Below are positions 17,310 to 26,129 of a stretch of 54,697 nt of DNA, piece after piece; the first letter of the stretch is position 1, and every line of letters starts with the position of its first letter. Origin of the DNA: Bacteroidota bacterium (GTDB taxonomy: Bacteria > Bacteroidota > Bacteroidia > B-17B0 > Aurantibacillaceae); assembly GCA_025362395.1 (NCBI GenBank), contig JANYGK010000010.1:1-54697 (forward strand), read 5' to 3'. The notes beneath the pieces are model-generated. The model saw only the letters and a list, made by a program, of their open reading frames with translations. It did not search any database and had not been told where the DNA came from. Both the position numbers and the translations under genes were made by a program.

Positions 17310-17728
17310 TGATCTCCTTCCAGAACCAAAGTATTTCTTTTAAGCTTGCCGAAAAAACAAAGCTTAAACAATGGATCAAAACTATTACCGAAAAAGAAAA
17401 ATACATTTTAGGTAACATCAATTACATTTTTTGCAGCGATGAAGAATTGCTTGAAATAAATATCAGGCATTTGAATCATAATACCTATACTGATATCATC
17501 ACCTTTGATTATACGGAAGGAAAAAAAATAAGCAGTGATATGTTTATAAGCATTGACAGAGTTACAGAGAATGCTAAAAAATTTGATGTAAGCTTTGAAG
17601 ACGAGCTGCACCGCGTAATGATACACGGCATTTTGCACTTATGCGGCTATAAAGATAAAACCACAGCGGATGCTGAACTGATGCGCAAGAAAGAGAATGG
17701 AGCATTGAAAGTGTTTAATAAAGTTTAA
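17309..17728 (+). CDS. ybeY: Endoribonuclease YbeY (rRNA maturation factor)
   Basis: A 139-residue metalloprotein involved in 16S rRNA 3'-end maturation and ribosome quality control. The motif IHGILHLCGYKD supplies H106 and H110. The third ligand, His in E. coli HGxLHxxGYDH, is aspartate here (D116), a substitution I believe is common in this phylum. It is last in the operon with the coiled-coil protein and RsbW-like ATPase, overlapping the latter by one base. Its stop overlaps by 4 bp the stop of the convergent ABC exporter gene. Confidence 0.93.
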   Translation: MISFQNQSISFKLAEKTKLKQWIKTITEKEKYILGNINYIFCSDEELLEINIRHLNHNTYTDIITFDYTEGKKISSDMFISIDRVTENAKKFDVSFEDELHRVMIHGILHLCGYKDKTTADAELMRKKENGALKVFNKV

Positions 17729-19554
17729 TGCAACTCGTACTGAATTTTACTCAGCTTATAATAAAGCCCTTGGTCTTGCATAATTAATTCTTTATGCGTT
17801 CCTGTTTCAATAACCTCTCCTTTTTGCAATACCACTATTTTATCAGCATTACGAATAGTTGATAAACGATGCGCGATAACAATTGATGTTCTTCCTACCA
17901 TTAACTTATCCAATGCATCCTGCACTAAGCGTTCGCTTTCACTGTCTAAGCTGCTGGTTGCTTCATCTAAAATTAAAATAGAAGGATTTTTTAATACAGC
18001 TCTTGCGATAGCCACACGCTGGCGTTGCCCGCCTGATAACTGAATGCCCCTGTCGCCTACCCGTGTTTCAAATTTGTCAGGGAAGCTCATAATAAAATCA
18101 TAGGCGTTGGCCTGTTTTGCCGCATCAATAATTTCTTCTTCCGTTGCGGTCGGTTTTCCGTATAAAATATTTTCTTTAATGGTTCCTCCGAACAATAAAA
18201 CGTCTTGCGGTACAATAGCCATCTGGTCGCGCAACTCGGTTAATTCATAATCAGATGATCTTTTTCCGTCAATTAGATACTCGCCTCCATCGGGTTCATA
18301 AAACCGTAATGCTAAAGAGGCTAATGTAGATTTACCACTTCCGCTGCTGCCAACCAAGGCAATGGTTTCGCCGGGTTTGACATGAAACGAAATATTATGC
18401 AGCACTTTAAAATCGGGGCGTGTAGGGTATGTAAATTGAACGTTCCTAAATTCAAGGTCGCCTTTTACCCTTTTAATATTTTGATTAGTTTGGTATTCTA
18501 AATTAATTATTTCATTTTCATCATCAATTATGTCAAATACTCTGTCGGTTGCTCCTAACGCTCTTTGAATAGAAGCTAACTGCTCAGGCAGTCCGCCTAA
18601 TGAACCGGCAATAAATAAAGATAACATCATAAACTTACCGAACTGTTCTCCTGTTATCTGCTTATCAAACTTTAATTGAATCATTTGATAAAGAATAAAA
18701 AAAATGGCTCCGAAAATACAAGTTATAATAAATGCAAAAAAGGTTCCTCGCATTATTCCATACTTAATTCCAAATTTTCTGACTTCTGAGGTTACTTTAT
18801 CATACCTGTCAATTTCGAGTTTTTCGTTAGTGAAAGATTTTACACTTGTTATTCCTGTTAAAGACTCAGATACAATTATCCCTGATTCCGCAATTTTATC
18901 TTGAAAATCTTTCGCATATTTTCTAATTCTCTTACCGTAAAAAATCGCTATTACTGTTATTGGCGGTATAATTATAATAAACCATTTTGCTACGTTCCAA
19001 TCAGTATAATAAACCAGCAGCACTAAACCTCCAATACCAACTATGGTTTGCCTTATTACCTCCGCAATATTGGTTGTAAATGCTTCGGAAATTACATTTA
19101 TATCAGTAGCCACTCTACTGCTCAAATCCGCTACCTGGTTCTTAGAAAAAAAACTCATAGGCATTCGAATTAATTTATTAAAAGTATCTGTTCTTAATCC
19201 CTTTAACATATTCTCCGTAACTAATGAAAACATGTAAACTCTGCCAAATGAAAAGAATCCTTGAAGAATAAGTAATACAAGTAAAGTTATTCCTGTTTTA
19301 ACTACTTCGGGCCTAATAGTTTCAAATGAATTTGTATCAGCACCGAAGAACCCGAATAATTTACCAGCTATAACCGGAAAATAAAGTCCCATTGCCGCCG
19401 TACCTGCTAAAAAAAACATCCCTAACCCAAACTGTCCTTTACTTTTTTCAATATAATTAAATAATCGAAATGATTTTTTGAAATTTTCTTTAGAGAACTT
19501 AGCTTTTGGAATATCATCCTTTGCTTTATGCTTTACACGGGTCACCTTTGCCAT
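17725..19554 (-). CDS. ABC exporter, fused permease and ATPase (MsbA-like)
   Basis: A 609-residue half-transporter. About six membrane helices span residues 40-340 (ABC_membrane type 1), then a nucleotide-binding domain with Walker A GSSGSGKST at 402-410, signature LSGGQ at 506-510, Walker B LILDE near 527-531 and H-loop His near 562. It works as a homodimer or heterodimer to export lipids, peptides or drugs; the substrate cannot be told. It is a single gene with a perfect TACATTTG box 17 bp before its ATG. The MsbA lipid-flippase role is one option and is not provable here. Confidence 0.9.
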   Translation of the reverse strand: MAKVTRVKHKAKDDIPKAKFSKENFKKSFRLFNYIEKSKGQFGLGMFFLAGTAAMGLYFPVIAGKLFGFFGADTNSFETIRPEVVKTGITLLVLLILQGFFSFGRVYMFSLVTENMLKGLRTDTFNKLIRMPMSFFSKNQVADLSSRVATDINVISEAFTTNIAEVIRQTIVGIGGLVLLVYYTDWNVAKWFIIIIPPITVIAIFYGKRIRKYAKDFQDKIAESGIIVSESLTGITSVKSFTNEKLEIDRYDKVTSEVRKFGIKYGIMRGTFFAFIITCIFGAIFFILYQMIQLKFDKQITGEQFGKFMMLSLFIAGSLGGLPEQLASIQRALGATDRVFDIIDDENEIINLEYQTNQNIKRVKGDLEFRNVQFTYPTRPDFKVLHNISFHVKPGETIALVGSSGSGKSTLASLALRFYEPDGGEYLIDGKRSSDYELTELRDQMAIVPQDVLLFGGTIKENILYGKPTATEEEIIDAAKQANAYDFIMSFPDKFETRVGDRGIQLSGGQRQRVAIARAVLKNPSILILDEATSSLDSESERLVQDALDKLMVGRTSIVIAHRLSTIRNADKIVVLQKGEVIETGTHKELIMQDQGLYYKLSKIQYELH

Positions 19555-19571
19555 TTAGAGAAATTTGTATG

Positions 19572-19579
19572 CAAATGTA
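19572..19579 (-). promoter_or_regulatory. TAnnTTTG -7 box for the ABC exporter
   Basis: TACATTTG on the minus strand, 17 bp upstream of the ATG at 19554. No good TTTG -33 element is seen at the usual distance. Confidence 0.4.
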
Positions 19580-19640
19580 CAGTTTTAACAGAGGTATTAT
19601 TTAAAAAACAGGGGTATTTATAATTAAATTTGGCAAAAAA

Positions 19641-19671
19641 TTTGCGACTTTATAAAAATCCTTTATCTTTG
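19641..19671 (+). promoter_or_regulatory. Bacteroidota-type promoter for rpmH
   Basis: TTTG (19641-19644) and TATCTTTG (19664-19671), separated by 19 bp, are an exact match to the TTTG-N19-TAnnTTTG consensus. Start codon of rpmH is 43 bp downstream. This is the best promoter in the window. Confidence 0.75.
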
Positions 19672-19714
19672 CAGTCCAAAATTTAAAATTGATTAACATT
19701 AAATACTTAATATC

Positions 19715-19870
19715 ATGAAACGGACCTTCCAACCATCGCAACGTAAAAGAAGAAACAAACACGGATTCCGCGAGCGTATGTCATCGCCAAATGGCCGTAG
19801 AGTTATAGCTTCACGTCGATTAAAAGGACGTAAGAAATTAACTGTATCAAGCGAAAAAACTCATAAATAA
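19715..19870 (+). CDS. rpmH: 50S ribosomal protein L34
   Basis: A 51-residue basic protein, [20 protein letters not shown] at its N-terminus and [16 protein letters not shown] in its second half, unmistakably L34. It is a structural protein of the large subunit. In many bacteria it lies beside rnpA and dnaA at the origin; here neither is adjacent, which is common in Bacteroidota. A consensus promoter is upstream and a strong terminator follows at 19904-19935, so it forms its own transcription unit. Confidence 0.97.
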   Translation: MKRTFQPSQRKRRNKHGFRERMSSPNGRRVIASRRLKGRKKLTVSSEKTHK

Positions 19871-19903
19871 TAGCTTACTAAAGCAATTTAGTGCCTTTTT
19901 AAC

Positions 19904-19935
19904 AAAGCTGTCTGTGTCTTACAGATGGCTTTTTT
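19904..19935 (+). terminator. Rho-independent terminator of rpmH
   Basis: A 12-bp stem (19904-19915 with 19921-19932) containing two G-U wobble pairs, a GTCTT loop and a T-run through 19935, some 33 bp past the rpmH stop. Confidence 0.75.
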
Positions 19936-19965
19936 GCTATATTTACTTGCCTAAACGCCGTTATC

Positions 19966-22900
19966 ATGAAAAAATTGCTACCTTTTTTGCTCCTCTGCCC
20001 CTTCATTTTTTCTGCCCAACAATCCATCATCCGGGAGCAAAGTAATCTGTATAAAAATTACGGTTTTTCAAATGAAGCTCAGTGGGACAGTTTAAATTTT
20101 ATTGAACAAGGCATTTCCGTTCATCCTTCTTCTTCCGCATTAAGAGCAACCTCTGCTCCAAGTTGTACCTTAACTAAAAAAGTTTACGGCTGGCATCCTT
20201 ACTGGGTTGGCTCTGTGTACACTAATTATGATTGGAGCATGCTAAGCGATTTTTGCTATTTCGATTATTCGGTAAGTCCTACAACGGGTAGCAACACTAA
20301 CGCATCCTTTGCTTGGAGTACCAGTGCAGCAGTTACCGCGGCAAAAACAAACAGCGTTAATATTCATTTTTGCGCCACCATGTTTGCTAGTCACTCAACA
20401 TTTTGGGCCAGTTCAACAGCTCAACAAACCTTTATTACCAACGCTATAAATTTATTGAACAGCCGCGGCGGTAACGGAATAAATATTGATTTTGAAGGAA
20501 TGGGAAGCGGCGATAAAGTTCCTTTCAAAAATTTCATGATCAGCTTGTGTAATCAAATGCATGCTGCCAATCCCAATTATAAAGTATCAATTGCCTTATA
20601 TGCTGTCGACTGGAGCACAAGCTTTGATATACCCGCATTAAATACTGTTGTAGACAACTTTATTATTATGGGCTATGATTATTATTATTCAAGCTCAACA
20701 ACAGCAGGTCCTGAAGCTCCCTTATATAATTTCCAAACGGGCTATAACTATACGTTATCAAAATCCATTACTTATTATTTAAAACAAGGAACCACTCCCA
20801 ATAAATTATTACTTGGCTTACCTTGGTATGGCCGAGAATGGGAAACAACGGCAAGTACCGCACCCTCTTCCACTACCGGTAATTTTACTTCATCACGCAC
20901 CTTTACTTATGTAAAAAGCAATCCTGCCACCTACTCTGCGGCTAACAAACATTGGGAACCTACAAGCTTTACGCCTTACTATAGCTACGTAAGCGGTGGT
21001 GCTAATCGCCAATGTTGGATAGACGATTCGTACAGCTTAGGGAGAAAATTTGACCTGGTAAATCAACGCGGCTTAGGAGGCATAGGCATTTGGGCCTTAG
21101 GGTATGATGATGGTTACCGTGATTACTGGCAGGCTATTCAAGATAAATTTTCGAGCTGCTCAGTAGTTGCTTGTACTGATAGTATTTATGACATGGGGGG
21201 GCCGGCAAGAAATTATTACGATAACGAATCCTACATTTACACGATTGCTCCGACCGGAACAAATAAGGTGCGTTTAACCTTTAGCCAGATGGACCTTGAG
21301 GCAGGTTTTGATTCGCTTTACTTATTTGACGGACCAACAGTTGCTTCTGCATTATTGGGTGCGTATACAGGCAGTGTAGTTCCGGGAATTATAAACTCAA
21401 CAGGGCCAAGCATTACCATAAAATTTAAATCGGACGGTGCTACTAACAAAGGTGGTTTTAAGGCTGTTTGGAATTGCATACAGGATAATACAAGTCCCAC
21501 CACGCAAATTACAGTGCCCGGCGGATGGATCACCCAAGACTTTACGACGAACTTTACGGATGCGGATAATACGGGCGGTACAGGCATAGAAAAAAGTTTT
21601 TACCAACCGAGCTATTATAACGGTATTGAGTGGAGAGGAAACGGCAACAGGGGGTTTTTTAATGATGATTTTAATACGACTGCAATTCACAGTGACTGGA
21701 CAAGCCCTGCTGCATCAGGTACATGGAGCATTACAACAGGAGCGCTAGTGCAAAGTGATGAAACCAACTCTAATACTAATTTATATGCGGCCGTAACACA
21801 AAGCTTATCGAACCGCTATTTATATTGCTTTAAAGGTACTATTAGCGGGACAGGAACAACACGAAGAGCAGGGATCCATATTTTTTGTGATGCGCCGACA
21901 CAGAGTAACCGCGGAAATAATTACATGGTGTGGCTGCGCCCTGATAATGGCACTATAGAGTTATATAAAAATTCAGCCAACGTATTAACTGTTGTAAAAA
22001 CAGTAACCGTTGCAATTACTCCGAATGTTGCTTATGATTATAAAATTTCATTTGACCGCATCAGCGGTGAATTGAAATTATGGATCAATAATACATTTGT
22101 TACTTCATGGATAGATGTAAGCCCTTTTGCAAGCGGAAGCGCTGTATCTTTTAGAAGCGGTAATGCGAAATTTAGTGTTGACAACTTTAAAGTGTTTCGT
22201 TCAAGAGCTAACAGCAGCATGGTATTAGTGGGTGCAGCCAATACGAATGATCTGAGAAATGAAAACACATCCACCTCAGCTTCATCCGGAAAAATAAGCA
22301 GCATCACAAAAGATAACACCGATAATATTTCGACCATAAGCTCTCAGCTTGTAAATATAGATTGGACAAAACCGGTTATTACAAATATGGCTGTTAAAGA
22401 CGGAACAGCCGCAGATATTGATACCACTCATGTAGGGACACAATTAGATTTGAATTACACTGCCGCAAAAGACACCAACTCGGGAGTTTCGACTTATTAT
22501 TTTGCGATTGGAACTACGGCGGGCGCTCATAATACAGCAAACTGGACAGCTAACAGTTTAGGTTTATCGGCTACTGACACCGTAACATTACAAAACAATC
22601 AAAAATATTACATTATGGTTAAGGCCATGAATGGCGCAGGTTTGGTGAGTGACAGCGTAGTAAGTGACGGCGTGGTGTATTTGAGTTCTATTAGCGCAGG
22701 TATTAAAACGAATGATGTATTTAATAATTTAAGTATCTACCCGAACCCTACAAATGACAAAGCAACTATCAGTATTATCAGTTCGGATAACGAAAAAATT
22801 AATTACACCTTATTGGATGCACAAGGTAAATTAATGGAACATAAAGCGCTTGAAGTTAATACAGGCATTAATATATTAGAAATAAATACGGGACAACTTC

Positions 22901-22977
22901 AATTAAGTAAGGGCATTTATTTTATTACCTTGCAAACCGGTAATAAAACCATTACTAAAAAATTAGTTGTTGAATAA
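19966..22977 (+). CDS. Secreted GH18-type glycosidase with CUB domain and T9SS tail
   Basis: A 1003-residue exported protein. Signal peptide 1-17. The GH18 chitinase-like barrel covers about 70-390, opening with KVYGWHPYW. The DxxDxDxE motif reads N170-G-I-N173-I-D175-F-E177: the acid Glu and the last Asp are kept, the first two Asp are Asn. A CUB-like domain lies at about 400-505, a concanavalin-like region at about 565-750, an FN3-like segment at about 795-905, and a type IX sorting domain from about 925 (IYPNPTNDKATISI to KLVVE). It probably acts at the cell surface or is released to hydrolyse chitin or peptidoglycan-like glycans. The substrate is inferred only. The glycosyltransferase gene follows after 7 bp. 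Confidence 0.85.
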   Translation: MKKLLPFLLLCPFIFSAQQSIIREQSNLYKNYGFSNEAQWDSLNFIEQGISVHPSSSALRATSAPSCTLTKKVYGWHPYWVGSVYTNYDWSMLSDFCYFDYSVSPTTGSNTNASFAWSTSAAVTAAKTNSVNIHFCATMFASHSTFWASSTAQQTFITNAINLLNSRGGNGINIDFEGMGSGDKVPFKNFMISLCNQMHAANPNYKVSIALYAVDWSTSFDIPALNTVVDNFIIMGYDYYYSSSTTAGPEAPLYNFQTGYNYTLSKSITYYLKQGTTPNKLLLGLPWYGREWETTASTAPSSTTGNFTSSRTFTYVKSNPATYSAANKHWEPTSFTPYYSYVSGGANRQCWIDDSYSLGRKFDLVNQRGLGGIGIWALGYDDGYRDYWQAIQDKFSSCSVVACTDSIYDMGGPARNYYDNESYIYTIAPTGTNKVRLTFSQMDLEAGFDSLYLFDGPTVASALLGAYTGSVVPGIINSTGPSITIKFKSDGATNKGGFKAVWNCIQDNTSPTTQITVPGGWITQDFTTNFTDADNTGGTGIEKSFYQPSYYNGIEWRGNGNRGFFNDDFNTTAIHSDWTSPAASGTWSITTGALVQSDETNSNTNLYAAVTQSLSNRYLYCFKGTISGTGTTRRAGIHIFCDAPTQSNRGNNYMVWLRPDNGTIELYKNSANVLTVVKTVTVAITPNVAYDYKISFDRISGELKLWINNTFVTSWIDVSPFASGSAVSFRSGNAKFSVDNFKVFRSRANSSMVLVGAANTNDLRNENTSTSASSGKISSITKDNTDNISTISSQLVNIDWTKPVITNMAVKDGTAADIDTTHVGTQLDLNYTAAKDTNSGVSTYYFAIGTTAGAHNTANWTANSLGLSATDTVTLQNNQKYYIMVKAMNGAGLVSDSVVSDGVVYLSSISAGIKTNDVFNNLSIYPNPTNDKATISIISSDNEKINYTLLDAQGKLMEHKALEVNTGINILEINTGQLQLSKGIYFITLQTGNKTITKKLVVE

Positions 22978-22984
22978 GTAAATT

Positions 22985-24091
22985 TTGCCCTCTATTCTCT
23001 TTATAGCAGACCATCGTTTAAACCGCTCCCCGAGCCAACGTTATAGGTTTGAGCAGTATTTAAGTTATTTTAAATCGCAGGGTTTTAATTGGAAGTTGTC
23101 AGAGATTATTTCCGAAAAAGACGATACCGTTTTTTATCACAAAGGAAATTACATTAAGAAAATAAAGATCATTTTAAGATCGTTTTACATTAGACTGAAA
23201 GATCTGCAAAGAGCAAAAAACTTTGACCTGATTTTTATTCAGCGGGAAGCTTTATTAGTAGGTTCTTCTTTTTTTGAAAAGCAATTCTATAAAAAAAATA
23301 ACGTTGTTTTTGATTTCGATGACAGTATTTGGTTATTGGATACTTCACCGGAAAACAAAAAATTTGAGTTTCTTAAAAATCCCGATAAAACAAAGATCAA
23401 TATTAAGCATGCGCATGTTGTTATTGCAGGCAACGAGTTCTTGGCTGATTATGCGAGACAATTCAATTCAAACGTAGTTGTAATTCCCACAACCATTGAT
23501 ACGGACTTACATAAACCCGCAAAGAATGTAAACTTACCTTATGTTTATGATAATTTTCCCGGAAAAAAAATAGTGATCGGCTGGAGCGGCAGCATCAGCA
23601 CCATTAAGCATTTTGAATTAGTGATTCCTGTATTGAAAGAAATTCAAAAAAAATACCCGAACCAAACAGAAATTCATGTCATGGGTCAGGGTTCCTATTC
23701 ACACCCTGACGTTACACTTATCAGTAAAACCTGGAATTCAAAAACAGACGTAGAAGACCTCAATGCATTTGACATTGGCATTATGCCTTTACCGAATGAT
23801 GAATGGGTAAAAGGAAAATGCGGTCTCAAAGGGCTGTCCTATATGGCTTGCGGGGTTGCTACCATTATGTCGAATGTGGGCGTGAACCCGGAAATCATTA
23901 AGCACGGAGATAACGGTTTATTAGCGAACTCAGACCGGGAATGGATAGAGCATTTATCTCTGCTTATTGAAAATCCTGAACTAAGATATAAAATAGGACA
24001 AGCCGGCAGAAAAACCGTGGTTGAAAAGTATTCGGTAGAAGCTAATAAACACAAGTATTCAGCGGTTTTAAATTCATTAATAAAACAGTAG
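22985..24091 (+). CDS. Family 4-like glycosyltransferase
   Basis: A 368-residue GT-B enzyme starting at TTG 22985, 7 bp after the previous stop; no in-frame ATG fits the conserved N-terminus (PSILFIADHRLNRSPSQRYR). The C-terminal half has GWSGSISTIKHFE and a donor-site region GIMPLPNDEWVKGKCGLKGLSYMACG, then EIIKHGDNGLLA. Such enzymes transfer a sugar from a nucleotide-sugar donor during glycan synthesis. Its acceptor is unknown. It has no signal peptide or membrane span, so it acts at the cytoplasmic face. Confidence 0.85.
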   Translation: MPSILFIADHRLNRSPSQRYRFEQYLSYFKSQGFNWKLSEIISEKDDTVFYHKGNYIKKIKIILRSFYIRLKDLQRAKNFDLIFIQREALLVGSSFFEKQFYKKNNVVFDFDDSIWLLDTSPENKKFEFLKNPDKTKINIKHAHVVIAGNEFLADYARQFNSNVVVIPTTIDTDLHKPAKNVNLPYVYDNFPGKKIVIGWSGSISTIKHFELVIPVLKEIQKKYPNQTEIHVMGQGSYSHPDVTLISKTWNSKTDVEDLNAFDIGIMPLPNDEWVKGKCGLKGLSYMACGVATIMSNVGVNPEIIKHGDNGLLANSDREWIEHLSLLIENPELRYKIGQAGRKTVVEKYSVEANKHKYSAVLNSLIKQ

Positions 24092-24100
24092 ATTTGCTTT

Positions 24101-24235
24101 ATGAATTCCGACGCGAAAAAAAACGCTATACCAAATGAAGTTTACGTAAAACGGTATAAAGATTTTATTCGCTTAGTCAGAATTTCCAAAATGCTCTCAC
24201 AAGCAAAAATCATTAAACACATTAATCAAAAATAA
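24101..24235 (+). CDS. Small basic hypothetical protein
   Basis: ATG at 24101 opens a 44-residue frame 9 bp after the glycosyltransferase stop and 18 bp before gcvT. It is Lys/Ile/Asn-rich and basic, with a helical-looking second half (YKDFIRLVRISKMLSQAKII). Its in-line position in a tight run of plus-strand genes is the main support. No family is recognised. Confidence 0.4.
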   Translation: MNSDAKKNAIPNEVYVKRYKDFIRLVRISKMLSQAKIIKHINQK

Positions 24236-24253
24236 ATACTATACTATTCTTAT

Positions 24254-25336
24254 ATGAAAAATACAGCACTTACACAAACACACACTTCCTTAGGAGCTAA
24301 AATGGTTCCGTTTGCAGGTTATAATATGCCTGTTTCGTACAGCGGTTTAAACGACGAGCATGCTACAGTGCGCAACGGCGTTGGTGTATTTGATGTGAGC
24401 CACATGGGCGAATTTATTTTAAAAGGTGATAACGCTCTAAACTTAATTCAAAAAGTAACCAGTAACGATGCGTCCGGTTTAATCGACGGCAAAGCACAAT
24501 ACTCTTGTTTACCAAATAACGACGGCGGTATTGTTGACGATTTAATTGTTTACCGTATTGATGAAAAAACATATATGTTGGTAGTAAATGCTTCCAACAT
24601 TGAGAAAGATTGGAACTGGATTAAGCAAAACGATGCATGGAATGTGGATATGAAAAACATTTCTGAAAACACTTCTTTGCTTGCTATTCAAGGCCCTAAA
24701 GCAATGGATACTCTTCAAAAATTAACGGATGTTAAGCTGGCAGATATTCCTTATTACTCTTTTGTTAAAGGAAAGTTTGACGGCGTTGATAATGTCGTTA
24801 TTTCCAACACGGGCTATACAGGTGCAGGAGGTTTTGAAATTTATTTTGAAAATCAACATGCCGAAAAAATATGGAACGCTATTTTTGAAGCAGGTAAAGA
24901 ATTCGGCATTAAACCAATCGGCTTAGGTGCGCGCGATACGTTACGTTTAGAAATGGGCTTCTGTTTATACGGAAATGATATTGATGATACTACTTCGCCT
25001 ATTGAAGCAGGTTTAGGTTGGATCACTAAATTCACTAAAGATTTCACAAACCGTGCTGCTATTGAAAAACAAAAAACAGACGGTGTTACAAAAAAATTAG
25101 TTGGCTTTGAAATGATCGATAGAGGAATTCCACGTCACGATTATGAAATTGCTGACGCGTCGGGAAAAATAATCGGTAAAGTAACTTCAGGAACACAGTC
25201 ACCTACTCTGAACAAAGCTATTGGTATGGGTTACGTCACTAAAGAATTGGCAAAGCCGGATACGGAAATTTACATTATGATAAGAGATAAAGCCATTAAA
25301 GCGAAAGTGAGTAAAATACCTTTCCTGAAAAAATAG
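24254..25336 (+). CDS. gcvT: Aminomethyltransferase (glycine cleavage T protein)
   Basis: A 360-residue folate enzyme that takes the aminomethyl group from lipoylated H protein and gives methylene-tetrahydrofolate and ammonia. The N-terminus [19 protein letters not shown], the [11 protein letters not shown] motif with the catalytic Asp region, [12 protein letters not shown] and [20 protein letters not shown] are all typical. gcvH and gcvP are not in the window, so the system is dispersed. A 17-bp perfect inverted repeat separates it from the ComB homologue. Confidence 0.96.
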   Translation: MKNTALTQTHTSLGAKMVPFAGYNMPVSYSGLNDEHATVRNGVGVFDVSHMGEFILKGDNALNLIQKVTSNDASGLIDGKAQYSCLPNNDGGIVDDLIVYRIDEKTYMLVVNASNIEKDWNWIKQNDAWNVDMKNISENTSLLAIQGPKAMDTLQKLTDVKLADIPYYSFVKGKFDGVDNVVISNTGYTGAGGFEIYFENQHAEKIWNAIFEAGKEFGIKPIGLGARDTLRLEMGFCLYGNDIDDTTSPIEAGLGWITKFTKDFTNRAAIEKQKTDGVTKKLVGFEMIDRGIPRHDYEIADASGKIIGKVTSGTQSPTLNKAIGMGYVTKELAKPDTEIYIMIRDKAIKAKVSKIPFLKK

Positions 25337-25342
25337 TATACT

Positions 25343-25394
25343 AAGTATTAAGATTAAAGTATTAAGACAATTAAAATCTTTAATCTTAATACTT
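25343..25394. repeat. 17-bp inverted repeat between gcvT and comB-like gene
   Basis: AAGTATTAAGATTAAAG (25343-25359) pairs perfectly with CTTTAATCTTAATACTT (25378-25394) over an 18-nt spacer. Within the left half AGTATTAAG is repeated in tandem. The stem is almost pure A/T and no U-tract follows, so it is a poor terminator; an operator or an mRNA structure before the 25415 gene are alternatives. Confidence 0.6.
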
Positions 25395-25414
25395 TAATCT
25401 TTAAACCAAGATAA

Positions 25415-26122
25415 ATGAACATAGAAGTTTGTCACACGCCACAGGCCTATAGTCTTTTCCATAAAGAAGAAGCTATTGTTGTAGTGATTGATATTTTCAG
25501 AGCGACCTCAGCCATTGTTACCGCGTTTTATAACGGCGTTAGCAAAATGATACCGGTAGCAACCGTTAACGAGGCTAAAGAATATCAAAACAACGGTTAC
25601 CTTGCTGCTGCCGAACGAGACGGTGAAGTAATAGAAGGGTTTGAATTGGGCAACAGCCCTTTTGGCTATATGAATAATAAAGTAAAAGGAAAAATCATTG
25701 CTATATCAACCACAAACGGCACACAGGCTATTGAAGCGAGTCGTAAAGCATCAAAAATTGTGATAGGAAGTTTTTTAAATTTAGATGTATTGTGTGAATA
25801 CCTAATGGTACAAAAAAAAGATGTAATCCTATTATGTGCAGGATGGAAAAATAAATTCAATCTTGAGGACACTGTATTTGCAGGTGCTGTAGTGGAAAAA
25901 TTAACTTCGCAGGGCATTTATCAAATTGATTGCGATTCAGCTATTGCCGCTAAACATTTATATAATTTGGCAAAAAATAATTTATTCAATTTCCTGGCAG
26001 ACTCTTCACATCGCCAACGCCTTGCGAAGCTAGACCTGGAACGCGACATTAAATATTGTCTTACACCAAATCAATGTCCTGTAATACCCGTTATGGAAGG
26101 CAAATATTTAGTTAAGCTCTAA
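25415..26122 (+). CDS. ComB-family 2-phosphosulfolactate phosphatase homologue
   Basis: A 235-residue protein of the ComB family (Pfam 2-ph_phosp). Family landmarks are VVVIDIFRATSAIVTAFYNG, AAERDGEVIEGFELGNSP, STTNGTQAIEAS and CAGWKNKFNLEDTVFAGAVV, with acidic Mg2+-binding residues. ComB dephosphorylates 2-phosphosulfolactate to sulfolactate, on the way to coenzyme M in methanogens and to sulfolactate in some bacteria. No ComA or other sulfonate gene is nearby, so the substrate in this organism is uncertain. A small membrane-protein gene follows after 7 bp. Confidence 0.85.
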   Translation: MNIEVCHTPQAYSLFHKEEAIVVVIDIFRATSAIVTAFYNGVSKMIPVATVNEAKEYQNNGYLAAAERDGEVIEGFELGNSPFGYMNNKVKGKIIAISTTNGTQAIEASRKASKIVIGSFLNLDVLCEYLMVQKKDVILLCAGWKNKFNLEDTVFAGAVVEKLTSQGIYQIDCDSAIAAKHLYNLAKNNLFNFLADSSHRQRLAKLDLERDIKYCLTPNQCPVIPVMEGKYLVKL

Positions 26123-26129
26123 TTATTTT

